A stretch of 64,000 nucleotides of DNA, from positions 1,116,001-1,180,000 of the forward strand of contig NZ_CP032155.1 in NCBI RefSeq assembly GCF_008329905.1, given 5' to 3'. The notes under the pieces were generated by a model. That model was not told the DNA's origin. It saw only the letters and a program-made list of their open reading frames with translations, and ran no database searches. This document shows positions 39,800-49,257 of the stretch, one piece after another (positions within the stretch are counted from its first letter, which is position 1; the number at the start of each line of letters is the position of its first letter). This stretch comes from Mycobacterium sp. ELW1. Its GTDB lineage: Bacteria > Actinomycetota > Actinomycetes > Mycobacteriales > Mycobacteriaceae. The position numbers and the translations under genes were made by a program.

Positions 39800-42151
39800 A
39801 TGACCACGGAGTTCAACGGCAAGATCGAACTGGATATCCGCGATTCCGAGGCGGACTGGGGCCCGTACGCGGCGCCCACTGCGCCGGACAACGCGCCGAA
39901 CGTGCTCTACCTGGTGTGGGATGACATCGGCATCGCGACCTGGGACTGCTTCGGCGGGCTGGTGTCCATGCCGGCGATGTCGCGGGTCGCCGAGCGCGGC
40001 GTCCGGCTCTCGCAGTTCCACACCACGGCACTGTGTTCCCCGACTCGGGCGTCGCTGCTGACCGGCCGGAACTCGACCACCGTCGGGATGGCGACCGTCG
40101 AGGAGTTCACCGATGGTTTCCCCGGCATCAATGGCCGGATCCCCGATGACACCGCGTTGATTTCGGAGGTGTTGGCCGAGCGCGGCTACAACACGTACTG
40201 CGTGGGCAAGTGGCACCTCACACCGATCGAGGAGTCAAGCCTCGCGGCGACCCGCAGGCACTGGCCGTTGTCGCGCGGCTTCGAGCGGTTCTACGGTTTC
40301 ATGGGCGGTGAGACCGATCAGTGGTACCCAGAGCTGATGTACGACAGCCACCCCGTGGAGGCGCCGGCCACTCCCGAGGAGGGCTATCACCTCTCGAAGG
40401 ACCTGGCGGACAAGACAATCGAGTTCATCCGCGATTCCACGATGATCGCTCCCGACAAGCCGTGGTTCACCTACCTGTGCCCGGGGGCCGGGCATGCCCC
40501 GCACCACGTGTTCTCCGAATGGGCCGACCGCTACGCCGGAACGTTCGACATGGGTTACGAGCGCTACCGCGAGATCGTCCTGGAGAACCAGAAGAAGCTC
40601 GGCATCGTGCCCCCGGAGACCGAACTGTCAGCGGTGAATCCGTACAACGACGTGACCGGACCCGACGGCCAGCCCTGGCCGGAGGGGGACACCGTGCGTC
40701 CCTGGGAATCATTGTCGGACGAGGAGAAGCGGCTGTTCTCCCGGATGGCCGAGGTGTTCGCCGGCTTCCTGTCCTACACGGATGCCCAGATCGGCCGAAT
40801 CCTGGACTATCTGGACGAATCCGGCCAGTTGGACAACACGATCATCGTGGTGATCTCCGACAACGGCGCCAGCGGCGAGGGTGGGCCCAACGGGTCGGTC
40901 AACGAAGGCAAGTTCTTCAACGGCTACATCGACACCGTCGAGGAGAGCATGCGTTTCTTCGACGAACTGGGCGGTCCCACCACCTACGGCCATTACCCGA
41001 TCGGGTGGGCGATGGCCTTCAATACGCCCTACAAGCTGTACAAGCGCTACGCCTCGCATGAGGGTGGCATCGCCGACACGGCAATCATCTCCTGGCCCAA
41101 CGGAATTGCCGCACACGGTGAAGTTCGGGACAACTACGTCAACGTCAGTGACATCACGCCGACCATCTATGAGTTGCTCGGCATCGATGTGCCGGACACC
41201 GTGAAGGGGATCGCCCAGAAGCCGCTCGACGGAGTGAGTTTCAAAGCGGCGCTGGAGGATTCGACGGCAAAGACCGCCAAGGAGACCCAGTTCTACACGA
41301 TGCTGGGTACTCGTGGCATCTGGCACAAGGGGTGGTTCGCCAGCGCGGTGCACCCCGCGTCGCCGTCCGGCTGGTCGCATTTCGAGGACGACCGCTGGGA
41401 GCTCTACCACATCGAGAACGACCGCAGCCAATGTCATGACCTCGCGGCCGAACACCCCGAGAAGCTCGCCGAGTTGCAGAAGCTGTGGTTCAGCGAGGCC
41501 GAGAAATACAACGGCTTGCCGCTGAGCGACCTCAACGTGGGGGAGATGCTGGGTCGCTGGCGGCCCACGCTGGCCGGTGACCGGCCGCGCTACATCTACT
41601 ACCCGAACACCGCGCCGGTCGGGATGGGCGCCTGCGTGAACATCGTCGGCCGCTCGTTCTCGGTGCTGGCCGAAGTGACCATCAGCAGCCCCGACGTGCG
41701 CGGGGTCCTGCTCAAGCAGGGGGCCGGCCACGGCGGCTACGTGTTGTTCGTCGATGACGGACGGTTGCAGTTCGTCTACAACTTCTTCGGTGAGGACGAA
41801 CAGCGGGTGATCGCCCCGGACCCGCTGCCGCTGGGAGACCACATCCTGGGGGTGGGTTACGCCCGGACCGGCACGGTCGACGGCAGCCACACCCCGGTCG
41901 GTGACGCCACGCTGTACGTCGACGGGGCCGCGGTGGCCACGCTGACCGGCGTGAAAGCCCACCCGTTCACGTTCGGGTTGGCCGGTGGCGGGGTCAGTGT
42001 CGGCCGGAATCTGGGCCAGGCCGTCTCGGCCGCCTACCAGGCACCTTTCAGCTTCACCGGAGGAACCATCGCCCAGGTCGTGGTCGACGTGTCGGGGACT
42101 CCGTACGTGGACGCGGAGCGTGAGCTCGCGGCGGCCTTCGCCAGGGACTGA
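39800..42151 (+). CDS. atsA: Type I arylsulfatase
   Basis: 783 residues. Sulfatase domain starting NVLYLVWDDIGIATWDCFGG (metal Asp pair), with the formylglycine motif C-S-P-T-R-A-S-L-L-T-G-R at Cys79. Further motifs are GKWHLTP and VISDNGASGEGGPNG; a C-terminal beta-rich domain of about 200 residues is lectin/LamG-like in feel. No signal peptide, so cytoplasmic or exported by another route. The Cys must be converted to formylglycine, and the FGE gene is 730 bases downstream. ATG 39800 follows a GTG at 39794; either could be used. It corresponds to M. tuberculosis atsA (Rv0711), which also follows rpsQ. Confidence 0.93.
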   Translation: MTTEFNGKIELDIRDSEADWGPYAAPTAPDNAPNVLYLVWDDIGIATWDCFGGLVSMPAMSRVAERGVRLSQFHTTALCSPTRASLLTGRNSTTVGMATVEEFTDGFPGINGRIPDDTALISEVLAERGYNTYCVGKWHLTPIEESSLAATRRHWPLSRGFERFYGFMGGETDQWYPELMYDSHPVEAPATPEEGYHLSKDLADKTIEFIRDSTMIAPDKPWFTYLCPGAGHAPHHVFSEWADRYAGTFDMGYERYREIVLENQKKLGIVPPETELSAVNPYNDVTGPDGQPWPEGDTVRPWESLSDEEKRLFSRMAEVFAGFLSYTDAQIGRILDYLDESGQLDNTIIVVISDNGASGEGGPNGSVNEGKFFNGYIDTVEESMRFFDELGGPTTYGHYPIGWAMAFNTPYKLYKRYASHEGGIADTAIISWPNGIAAHGEVRDNYVNVSDITPTIYELLGIDVPDTVKGIAQKPLDGVSFKAALEDSTAKTAKETQFYTMLGTRGIWHKGWFASAVHPASPSGWSHFEDDRWELYHIENDRSQCHDLAAEHPEKLAELQKLWFSEAEKYNGLPLSDLNVGEMLGRWRPTLAGDRPRYIYYPNTAPVGMGACVNIVGRSFSVLAEVTISSPDVRGVLLKQGAGHGGYVLFVDDGRLQFVYNFFGEDEQRVIAPDPLPLGDHILGVGYARTGTVDGSHTPVGDATLYVDGAAVATLTGVKAHPFTFGLAGGGVSVGRNLGQAVSAAYQAPFSFTGGTIAQVVVDVSGTPYVDAERELAAAFARD

Positions 42152-42172
42152 GCGCCGCGTCATACTGAAGCG

Positions 42173-42877
42173 GTGACTCGGCTGGTATGTGCCGCTGCGG
42201 CGGTGATGGTGCTTGCCGTTCCAGGTGTTGCCGCCTGTGCGCGAAACAGTGGCGGAACCCCGGTCCGGGCCGAGGCCTCGACGTCGGCGACCAGCGTCGC
42301 CCCCACATCGGCGTCGCCGACGACCCGGGAGACCGACGAACCCGAGTCGTCACAACCGGGCGTGCTGGAGACCACCAGGGTGCCGGTCCCGCCGAACGCG
42401 GTCGTGTGCCGACAGGACCAGCCAGGACAGACGGCGGTGGCCACCGTCGCCGACCCCGCGGCGCCGCAGATCACCATCCGGGTGCCGGCCGGATGGTCGG
42501 TGACCCCCGGTGCCGGCGAGGTGGGTGCGTCGCTGTCCGGTCCCGACGACATGGTCGCCAAGGTGACCATCGCGGCCACCCCGCTGGAGCCGGCCGCCGC
42601 CTTCACCCGGTACGGCGACGACCTGATGGCCAAGTACCCGATCAGCACGCTGAGCCTGCTGCCGGGCGACTTCTGCGGATTCAGCGGGCAGAAGCTGATC
42701 GGCACCTGGGCTCAGGATCCGGACGAGTCGCTCGAGTACCACGACCGCATCGCCCACATCTGGACCAACAGCGGCAACTACCTGGTCGCCGTGCATGTGG
42801 AGGCGCCGGCGGGAGCTCCCGGTTTCGACGAGGCCGCCTCGGTGCTGACCGACAAGTTCAGCATCGTCATACCCTGA
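42173..42877 (+). CDS. Hypothetical lipoprotein
   Basis: 234 residues. Signal peptide with lipobox VAAC (Cys22), a Ser/Thr/Pro-rich linker of about 40 residues and a compact globular domain (about 75-234: VCRQDQPGQTAVATVADPAA, ITIRVPAGWSVTPGAGEV, GDFCGFSGQKLIGTWAQDPD). The fold recalls mycobacterial LpqN/LpqT-type lipoproteins, which is a guess. GTG start, possibly leaderless behind CATACT. It lies between the sulfatase and its activating enzyme. Confidence 0.8.
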   Translation: MTRLVCAAAAVMVLAVPGVAACARNSGGTPVRAEASTSATSVAPTSASPTTRETDEPESSQPGVLETTRVPVPPNAVVCRQDQPGQTAVATVADPAAPQITIRVPAGWSVTPGAGEVGASLSGPDDMVAKVTIAATPLEPAAAFTRYGDDLMAKYPISTLSLLPGDFCGFSGQKLIGTWAQDPDESLEYHDRIAHIWTNSGNYLVAVHVEAPAGAPGFDEAASVLTDKFSIVIP

Positions 42878-42881
42878 AACC

Positions 42882-43796
42882 ATGCTCACCGAGCTCGTCG
42901 AGGTGCCCGGCGGGGCCTTCCGGATGGGGTCGACGAATTTCTATCCCGAAGAGGCGCCGATCCACACGGTCACCGTCGACGCATTCGCCATCGAACGGCA
43001 CCCGGTCACCAACGCGCAGTTCGCCGAGTTCGTCGCTGCCACCGGGCATGTCACCGTCGCCGAGAAGCCGCTCGACCCGGCGCTGTATCCCGGTGTGCCG
43101 CAAGCGGATCTGCAACCCGGCGCGCTGGTGTTCCGGTCCACGGCGGGCCCGGTGGACCTGCGGGACTGGCGGCAGTGGTGGGACTGGGCGCCCGGTGCGA
43201 ACTGGCGCGCACCGTTCGGGCCCGGCAGCAGCATCGCCGGCAAGGCCAACCATCCCGTCGTGCAGGTGGCCTATCCCGACGCGGCCGCCTACGCGCGGTG
43301 GGCGGGCAGGCGCCTGCCGACGGAGGCGGAATGGGAGTACGCCGCGCGGGCCGGCAGCACCACGGAGTACGCCTGGGGTGCCGAGCCGACGGTCGACGGA
43401 TCGTTGATGGCCAACACCTGGCAGGGGCGGTTCCCGTACCGCAACGACGGAGCGCTGGGGTGGACGGGAACCTCGCCGGTGGGGACCTTCCCGCCGAACC
43501 GACTCGGGCTGGTCGACATGATCGGCAACGTCTGGGAGTGGACGACCACGCGGTTCTCGGCGCACCACCTCATCGCGCAGCAGAATTCCTGCTGCCCGCC
43601 GCCCACCGAGCCCGATCCCACCGTCAGCCAGGCCCTCAAAGGCGGCTCACACCTGTGCGCGCCGGAGTACTGCCACCGGTACCGGCCCGCCGCGCGCTCA
43701 CCCCAGTCGCAGGACACCTCGACCACTCACATCGGCTTCCGCTGTGTGGTGAACTGCGACGATTTGGAGCTTTTTCGCTCGTCACCTAGCATGTAG
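42882..43796 (+). CDS. Formylglycine-generating enzyme (sulfatase-modifying factor)
   Basis: 304 residues. FGE/SUMF1 fold: VEVPGGAFRMGSTNFYPEEA, RLPTEAEWEYAARAGSTTEY, NVWEWTT, and the catalytic copper-binding cysteine pair in GGSHLCAPEYCHRYRPAARS (Cys259, Cys264). It oxidises the Cys of the C-x-P-x-R motif in type I sulfatases to formylglycine. The partner is almost certainly the sulfatase at 39800. ATG five bases after the lipoprotein gene. Corresponds to Rv0712. Confidence 0.95.
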   Translation: MLTELVEVPGGAFRMGSTNFYPEEAPIHTVTVDAFAIERHPVTNAQFAEFVAATGHVTVAEKPLDPALYPGVPQADLQPGALVFRSTAGPVDLRDWRQWWDWAPGANWRAPFGPGSSIAGKANHPVVQVAYPDAAAYARWAGRRLPTEAEWEYAARAGSTTEYAWGAEPTVDGSLMANTWQGRFPYRNDGALGWTGTSPVGTFPPNRLGLVDMIGNVWEWTTTRFSAHHLIAQQNSCCPPPTEPDPTVSQALKGGSHLCAPEYCHRYRPAARSPQSQDTSTTHIGFRCVVNCDDLELFRSSPSM

Positions 43797-43863
43797 GGGT
43801 TGCCTAGGGCAGACCTCGGCCGGCGTTCGTCGGCCCTGCGTGCTCTTGGGTGACAAAGACCGC

Positions 43864-43909
43864 GCACGACAGGCTTCATTTTGGATTGCCTTTAGGGATT
43901 TTGTCGTGC
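43864..43909 (+). promoter_or_regulatory. rplN leader inverted repeat
   Basis: Perfect 8-bp arms GCACGACA (43864-43871) and TGTCGTGC (43902-43909) enclosing 30 bases, ending 27 bases before the rplN GTG. It would form a large stem-loop next to the ribosome site and could be an r-protein-binding control element or a DNA operator at the spc operon promoter. Confidence 0.45.
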
Positions 43910-43936
43910 ACACAGTTACCAGATCGAGGAGATCTA

Positions 43937-44305
43937 GTGATTCAGCAGGAATCGCGGCTCAAGGTCGCCGACAACACGGGCGCCAAGGAGATCTTGTGCA
44001 TCCGTGTTCTGGGTGGCTCGTCGCGGCGCTACGCCGGCATCGGCGACGTCATCGTGGCGACCGTCAAGGACGCCATCCCCGGTGGCAACGTCAAGCGCGG
44101 TGATGTGGTCAAGGCCGTCGTGGTGCGCACCGTCAAGGAACGTCGTCGCGCCGACGGCAGCTACATCAAGTTCGACGAGAACGCCGCCGTCATCATCAAG
44201 AACGACAACGACCCCCGCGGCACCCGCATCTTCGGGCCGGTCGGTCGCGAACTGCGCGAGAAGAAGTTCATGAAGATCGTCTCGCTGGCACCGGAGGTTT
44301 TGTAA
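43937..44305 (+). CDS. rplN: 50S ribosomal protein L14
   Basis: 122 residues ([20 protein letters not shown]), intersubunit bridge protein. GTG at 43937 with GAGGAGA upstream. First gene of the spc operon, separated from the S10 operon by the sulfatase block. Confidence 0.98.
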
Positions 44306-44308
44306 GAC

Positions 44309-44626
44309 ATGAAGGTCCACAAGGGCGACACCGTCCTCGTCATCGCCGGTAAGGACAAGGGCGCCAAGGGCAAGGTCCTGCAGGCCTACCCGACCCGTAA
44401 CCGCGTCCTCGTCGAGGGCGTCAACCGGATCAAGAAGCACACCGCGCAGTCGGCCAACGAGCGTGGCGCATCCTCGGGCGGCATCGTCACCCAGGAAGCC
44501 CCGATCCACGTCTCGAACGTGATGGTGGTCGACTCCGACGGCAACCCGACCCGCATCGGCGTCCGCCGCGATGAGGAGACGGGCAAGAACGTCCGCATCG
44601 CCAAGAGCAACGGCAAGGACCTCTGA
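44309..44626 (+). CDS. rplX: 50S ribosomal protein L24
   Basis: 105 residues; KOW motif ([20 protein letters not shown]). Assembly initiator of the large subunit. Three bases after rplN. Confidence 0.98.
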   Translation: MKVHKGDTVLVIAGKDKGAKGKVLQAYPTRNRVLVEGVNRIKKHTAQSANERGASSGGIVTQEAPIHVSNVMVVDSDGNPTRIGVRRDEETGKNVRIAKSNGKDL

Positions 44627-44631
44627 GAGAT

Positions 44632-45195
44632 ATGACTACCGCAGAAAAAGTTCAGCCCCGGCTGAAGGCGCGCTACCGCGAAGAAATCAAGGACGCGCTC
44701 AACAAAGAGTTCGACTACGCCAACGTCATGCAGATCCCCGGCGTGGTCAAGGTCGTCGTCAACATGGGTGTCGGTGACGCCGCCCGCGACGCGAAGCTGA
44801 TCAACGGCGCGGTCAACGACCTGGCGCTGATCACCGGCCAGAAGCCGGAGATCCGCAAGGCCCGCAAGTCGATCGCACAGTTCAAGCTGCGCGAAGGCAT
44901 GCCGATCGGTGCGCGGGTGACCCTGCGCGGCGACCGCATGTGGGAGTTCCTCGACCGGCTGGTCTCGATCGCGCTGCCGCGTATCCGCGACTTCCGCGGC
45001 CTGAGCCCCAAGCAGTTCGACGGGCACGGCAACTACACCTTCGGACTCGCTGAGCAGTCGGTGTTCCACGAGATCGACGTCGATTCGATCGACCGTCCGC
45101 GCGGCATGGACATCACCGTGGTCACCTCGGCGACCAACGACGACGAAGGTCGGGCGCTGCTGCGCGCGCTGGGCTTCCCCTTCAAGGAGAACTGA
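44632..45195 (+). CDS. rplE: 50S ribosomal protein L5
   Basis: 187 residues, 5S rRNA-binding protein ([40 protein letters not shown]). Five bases after rplX. Confidence 0.98.
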   Translation: MTTAEKVQPRLKARYREEIKDALNKEFDYANVMQIPGVVKVVVNMGVGDAARDAKLINGAVNDLALITGQKPEIRKARKSIAQFKLREGMPIGARVTLRGDRMWEFLDRLVSIALPRIRDFRGLSPKQFDGHGNYTFGLAEQSVFHEIDVDSIDRPRGMDITVVTSATNDDEGRALLRALGFPFKEN

Positions 45196-45199
45196 GCAG

Positions 45200-45385
45200 A
45201 TGGCAAAGAAGGCACTGGTCAATAAGGCCAACAAGAAGCCGAAGTTCGCCGTGCGGGGCTACACCCGCTGCAACAGGTGCGGCCGTCCGCACGCCGTGTT
45301 CCGCAAGTTCGGCCTGTGCCGAATCTGCCTGCGCGAGATGGCCCATGCCGGCGAACTGCCCGGTGTGCAGAAGTCCAGCTGGTAA
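45200..45385 (+). CDS. rpsN: 30S ribosomal protein S14, zinc-binding type
   Basis: 61 residues, the short type Z form with two CxxC pairs ([10 protein letters not shown] and GLCRICLRE) that bind zinc. Mycobacteria often keep a zinc-free paralogue under Zur control elsewhere; this is the housekeeping copy. Confidence 0.98.
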   Translation: MAKKALVNKANKKPKFAVRGYTRCNRCGRPHAVFRKFGLCRICLREMAHAGELPGVQKSSW

Positions 45386-45474
45386 CAGACCCCTACAGAA
45401 CAGGTGCGCAGCAGGCCCCCGAGGGAATCGACCCGAGGTGGGAACCGTTGCGAGGAAGGTAGACAGGCCCAGTC

Positions 45475-45873
45475 ATGACTATGACGGACCCGATCGCAGA
45501 CTTTTTGACACGTCTGCGTAACGCCAATTCGGCGTATCACGACGAAGTGACCCTGCCGCACTCGAAGATCAAGGCGAACATCGCCGAGATCCTCAAGAGC
45601 GAGGGGTATATCAGCGATTTCCGCACCGAGGATGCTCGGGTCGGCAAGTCACTTGTTGTCCAGCTCAAGTACGGCCCCAACCGCGAGCGCAGCCTCGCCG
45701 GATTGCGCCGGGTGTCCAAGCCCGGTCTGCGGGTGTACGCGAAATCCACCAATCTGCCGCGGGTTCTCGGTGGGCTGGGCGTGGCGATCATCTCCACGTC
45801 CTCCGGCCTGCTGACCGACCGCCAGGCGTCCCGACAGGGCGTGGGCGGCGAAGTCCTCGCTTTCGTCTGGTAG
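45475..45873 (+). CDS. rpsH: 30S ribosomal protein S8
   Basis: 132 residues ([20 protein letters not shown]), central-domain assembly protein and, in E. coli, repressor of the spc operon. ATG at 45475; a second ATG two codons later is possible. An 89-base gap precedes it. Confidence 0.98.
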   Translation: MTMTDPIADFLTRLRNANSAYHDEVTLPHSKIKANIAEILKSEGYISDFRTEDARVGKSLVVQLKYGPNRERSLAGLRRVSKPGLRVYAKSTNLPRVLGGLGVAIISTSSGLLTDRQASRQGVGGEVLAFVW

Positions 45874-45894
45874 CGGGATAGGAGAAGCAGAACT

Positions 45895-46434
45895 ATGTCG
45901 CGTATTGGTAAGCAGCCGGTGGCCATTCCCGCCGGAGTTGATGTGACGATCGATGGTCAGAATCTGTCGGTCAAGGGCCCGAAGGGCACGCTGGAGTTGT
46001 CGATCGCCGAGCCGATCACCGTGTCGCGCAGCGACGACGGCGCCATCGTGGTGAGCCGGCCGGACGACGAGCGGCGCAGCCGTTCGCTGCACGGGCTGTC
46101 GCGCACGCTGGTGTCCAACCTGGTGACCGGTGTGACCCAGGGTTACACCACGAAGATGGAGATCTTCGGCGTCGGTTATCGCGTCCAGCTCAAGGGCAGC
46201 AACCTCGAGTTCGCGCTCGGGTACAGCCATCCCGTGGTCATCGAGGCCCCGGAAGGCATCACCTTCGCGGTGGAGACGCCCACCAAGTTCTCGATCACAG
46301 GTATCGACAAGCAGAAGGTCGGCCAGATCTCGGCGAACATCCGTCGGCTGCGCCGCCCGGACCCGTACAAGGGCAAGGGCGTGCGGTACGAGGGTGAGCA
46401 GATCCGCCGCAAGGTCGGAAAGACAGGTAAGTAA
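45895..46434 (+). CDS. rplF: 50S ribosomal protein L6
   Basis: 179 residues, two-repeat fold ([40 protein letters not shown]), near the factor-binding site. AGGAGAAG ribosome site. Confidence 0.98.
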   Translation: MSRIGKQPVAIPAGVDVTIDGQNLSVKGPKGTLELSIAEPITVSRSDDGAIVVSRPDDERRSRSLHGLSRTLVSNLVTGVTQGYTTKMEIFGVGYRVQLKGSNLEFALGYSHPVVIEAPEGITFAVETPTKFSITGIDKQKVGQISANIRRLRRPDPYKGKGVRYEGEQIRRKVGKTGK

Positions 46435-46437
46435 GCC

Positions 46438-46845
46438 ATGGCTCAAGCACAGAAGGCAGCCAACGATCGGACGCCGGTCGGCACGAGTGTCTCGGCCGCG
46501 CGCCGGGTTTCGCGCCTGCGTCGGCACAACCGGCTGCGTAAGAAGGTCGTCGGCACCGCCGAACGGCCGCGTCTCGTGGTCAACCGCTCCTCGCGGCACA
46601 TCCACGTGCAGCTCGTCAACGATGCCGAAGGTGTCACGGTCGCTGCTGCCTCGTCGATCGAGGCCGACGTCCGCGCCGTCGAGGGTGACAAGAAGGCCCA
46701 CAGCGTGCGAGTCGGTCAGCTGATCGCCGAGCGCGCCAAGGCTGCAGGCGTCGAGGCCGTGGTGTTCGACCGCGGCGGCAACACCTACGGCGGCCGCATC
46801 GCGGCGCTGGCCGACGCGGCTCGCGAGAACGGACTCAAATTCTAA
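46438..46845 (+). CDS. rplR: 50S ribosomal protein L18
   Basis: 135 residues, 5S rRNA binder ([40 protein letters not shown]). Three bases after rplF. Confidence 0.98.
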   Translation: MAQAQKAANDRTPVGTSVSAARRVSRLRRHNRLRKKVVGTAERPRLVVNRSSRHIHVQLVNDAEGVTVAAASSIEADVRAVEGDKKAHSVRVGQLIAERAKAAGVEAVVFDRGGNTYGGRIAALADAARENGLKF

Positions 46846-46870
46846 TGATGAACAACGGAAGGACCGCATG

Positions 46871-47584
46871 ATGGCGGAGCAGACCGCAGCCGGCAGCGCG
46901 CCGGATACCGGCGCCCCCTCAGCCGGCACCCGTACCGACGTACAGCGCGGCGGACGTGACGATCGCGGTGGCCGTGGCCGTCGTGATGATCGTGGCGACC
47001 GCGGTGGACGTGGTGGCCGCGACGGCGGCGAGAAGAGCAACTACCTCGAGCGCGTCGTCACGATCAACCGGGTTTCCAAGGTGGTCAAGGGTGGTCGGCG
47101 CTTCAGCTTCACCGCCCTGGTCATCGTCGGTGACGGCAACGGTCTGGTCGGTGTCGGCTACGGCAAGGCCAAGGAGGTGCCCGCCGCGATCGCCAAGGGT
47201 GTCGAGGAAGCTCGCAAGAACTTCTTCCGCGTCCCGCTGATCGGTGGCACCGTCACCCATCCCGTGCAGGGCGAGGCCGCGGCCGGTGTCGTGATGCTGC
47301 GTCCGGCCAGCCCGGGTACCGGTGTCATCGCCGGTGGCGCGTGCCGTGCCGTGCTGGAATGCGCTGGCGTGCACGACGTTCTGGCCAAGTCGCTGGGCAG
47401 TGACAACGCGATCAACGTGGTGCATGCCACCGTTGCCGCGCTCAAGCTGCTGCAGCGTCCTGAAGAGGTGGCCGCTCGTCGCGGGCTGCCGATCGAAGAC
47501 GTTGCGCCGGCAGGCATGCTGCGCGCGCGTCGGGAGAGCGAAGCGCTGGCTGCCGCAGCAGCGCGTGGTGAAGGAAGCGCATAA
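46871..47584 (+). CDS. rpsE: 30S ribosomal protein S5
   Basis: 237 residues. The S5 core ([20 protein letters not shown]) is preceded by an Arg/Gly/Asp-rich disordered N-terminal extension of about 60 residues ([20 protein letters not shown]), as in other mycobacteria. ATG 46871 is spaced better from GGAAGGA than the adjacent ATG 46868. Confidence 0.97.
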   Translation: MAEQTAAGSAPDTGAPSAGTRTDVQRGGRDDRGGRGRRDDRGDRGGRGGRDGGEKSNYLERVVTINRVSKVVKGGRRFSFTALVIVGDGNGLVGVGYGKAKEVPAAIAKGVEEARKNFFRVPLIGGTVTHPVQGEAAAGVVMLRPASPGTGVIAGGACRAVLECAGVHDVLAKSLGSDNAINVVHATVAALKLLQRPEEVAARRGLPIEDVAPAGMLRARRESEALAAAAARGEGSA

Positions 47585-47586
47585 CC

Positions 47587-47781
47587 ATGGCAGAGCTGAA
47601 GATCACCCAGGTGCGTGGCATCATCGGTGCCCGCTGGAAGCAGCGTGAAAGCCTGCGGACCCTGGGGCTGAGGAAGATTCGCCAGACGGTGGTTCGCGAG
47701 GACAACCCGCAGACGCGTGGCCTGATCAAGGCTGTGCACCACCTCGTTGAAGTAGAAGAAGTGGTTGAGGCCAAATCATGA
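47587..47781 (+). CDS. rpmD: 50S ribosomal protein L30
   Basis: 64 residues ([20 protein letters not shown]). Two bases after rpsE; overlaps rplO by four bases. Confidence 0.98.
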   Translation: MAELKITQVRGIIGARWKQRESLRTLGLRKIRQTVVREDNPQTRGLIKAVHHLVEVEEVVEAKS

Positions 47782-48221
47782 GCGTCATCAAGCTGCACGA
47801 CCTGAAGCCGGCTCCCGGCGCCAAGACCGCGAAGACTCGCGTCGGTCGCGGTGAGGGCTCCAAGGGTAAGACGGCCGGTCGTGGCACCAAGGGCACCAAG
47901 GCCCGCAAGAACGTGCCGGTGACCTTCGAGGGCGGGCAGATGCCGATCCACATGCGGCTGCCCAAGCTCAAGGGTTTCCGTAACCGGTTCCGCACCGAGT
48001 ACGCCGTCGTCAACCTGGGCGACCTGAACAAGGCCTTCCCGGAGGGCGGCACCGTCGGTGTCGACGACCTGGTGGCCAAGGGCCTCGTTCGCAAGAACGT
48101 GCTCGTCAAGGTCCTCGGCGACGGCAAGCTGACCGCCAAGGTCGACGTCACCGCGCACAAGTTCAGTGGCAGCGCCCGTGAGGCCATCACCGCCGCAGGC
48201 GGTTCGGTCACCGAGCTGTAA
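47778..48221 (+). CDS. rplO: 50S ribosomal protein L15
   Basis: 147 residues ([40 protein letters not shown]). Last gene of the spc operon here; secY, which often follows L15 directly, lies about 6.8 kb downstream. Confidence 0.98.
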   Translation: MSVIKLHDLKPAPGAKTAKTRVGRGEGSKGKTAGRGTKGTKARKNVPVTFEGGQMPIHMRLPKLKGFRNRFRTEYAVVNLGDLNKAFPEGGTVGVDDLVAKGLVRKNVLVKVLGDGKLTAKVDVTAHKFSGSAREAITAAGGSVTEL

Positions 48222-48235
48222 TTCGAGATCGACGA

Positions 48236-48263
48236 AAAAGCCCCCGCACTTGCGGGGGCTTTT
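48236..48263 (+). terminator. Intrinsic terminator of spc operon
   Basis: Symmetrical stem AAAAGCCCCCGC / GCGGGGGCTTTT with an ACTT loop, 14 bases after the rplO stop, with a genuine T-tract. Its symmetry lets it also serve the convergent minus-strand gene. Confidence 0.92.
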
Positions 48264-48272
48264 CTCGTTGTG

Positions 48273-49198
48273 TCAGCTCAGTTGCGGAATGACTTCGGCG
48301 GCAAGGCGTTCCATCTGTTCGCGATCCTCGGCCAGGCTCGCGCCGACCGGGTGCAGCAACAACGTCTGTGCGCCGGCATCGATCACCTCGCGCAGACCGC
48401 GCACGACATCCGACGGCGTGCCGGATACCGGAACCGCGTCGACGCCGGGCATCACCCGTAGATTCGGCGCAGACCGGCCAGCACCCGCTCGCGGGCCCGG
48501 GCCGCGTCGTCGTCGACGATCAGGTACACCCGCTTGCCGATCCGGAAAGTGTTCGGATCCTTGTCCTGCTCGGCCAGTTCGGTGCGCAGGGTCTGCACGG
48601 CGGTCGCGAAGTTCGCCGTCGTCGAGGATCCCGCACCCATGAACGCGTCGCCGTGGCGGACCGCGCGGGCGATCGCGCGAGGGGCGTTGGCGCCGAACCA
48701 GATCGGCGGGTGCGGCCGTTGCACGGGCTTGGGGGCGATCGGCAGATCGTCGACGTCACGGAACCGGCCGTGAAACGTCACCCGCGGCTCGTCGGACCAT
48801 GCCGCCTTCATCAACTGCAGGCCTTCGGTGAAACTGCTGATGAACGTGGCCGGGTCGACGCCGAACGCCTCGAACTTTCGCCTGCCGCCGCCGGGCGCCA
48901 CGCCGAGTTCCAGGCGGCCGTGGCTGAGCCGGTCCACGGCGGTCACCGTCGAGGCCAGCTGCAGCGGGTCGTGCAGGGAGGTGATCAGCACCGCCACGCC
49001 CAGTCGCAGGGTGGTGGTGCACGCTGCGGCCCAGGCCAGCAGCTCCATCGGTGCGATCATCGGCGACGGGCCGATGATCTGTTCGATCGTCCAGCCGCCC
49101 TCGAAGCCGAGTTGCTCGGCACGGGTCAGATAGCTCCGCAGCCCCTCGCCGTCGAAGCCGTCGACGTCGAACTGCGGTATCGAGATCGAGTACTTCAC
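48273..49198 (-). pseudogene. LLM-class F420-type oxidoreductase, frameshifted
   Basis: Two reading frames together make one luciferase-like monooxygenase of about 309 residues. The first (49198 to 48452; MKYSISIPQFDVDGFDGEGL to LAGLRRIYG) stops at TGA; the remainder (48455 to 48273; MPGVDAVPVSGTPSDVVRGL to EEVIPQLS-like end) starts in the overlapping TGATG. Adding one base near 48452-48456 would fuse them. Such enzymes use F420 or FMN with a TIM barrel. Either a real disruption, an unusual coupled split gene or a sequence error. Confidence 0.8.
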
Positions 49199-49244
49199 CA
49201 GTCCACCGTACGAGCGCGCGGAAGGGCTCCAGCGGTGGCGTGGG

Positions 49245-49250
49245 TAATCT
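49245..49250 (+). promoter_or_regulatory. sppA: -10 element for leaderless sppA transcript
   Basis: TAATCT matches TANNNT and lies seven bases before the sppA ATG; there is no ribosome site, so the mRNA probably begins at or next to the start codon. Confidence 0.5.
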
Positions 49251-49257
49251 CGACTGT

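Noticed and set aside
40709..42163. 484-codon frame antisense to atsA
   Set aside because: Composition of a shadow frame; the sulfatase motifs are on the plus strand.
45649..47040. 463-codon frame antisense to rpsH-rplF-rplR-rpsE
   Set aside because: Spans several ribosomal genes in antisense; no ribosome site or domain.
46950..47040. Repetitive GGCCGTGGCCGTCGTGATGA-type DNA, considered as a tandem repeat or CRISPR-like element
   Set aside because: It encodes the Arg/Gly/Asp-rich N-terminal tail of S5; the repetition is explained by the protein.
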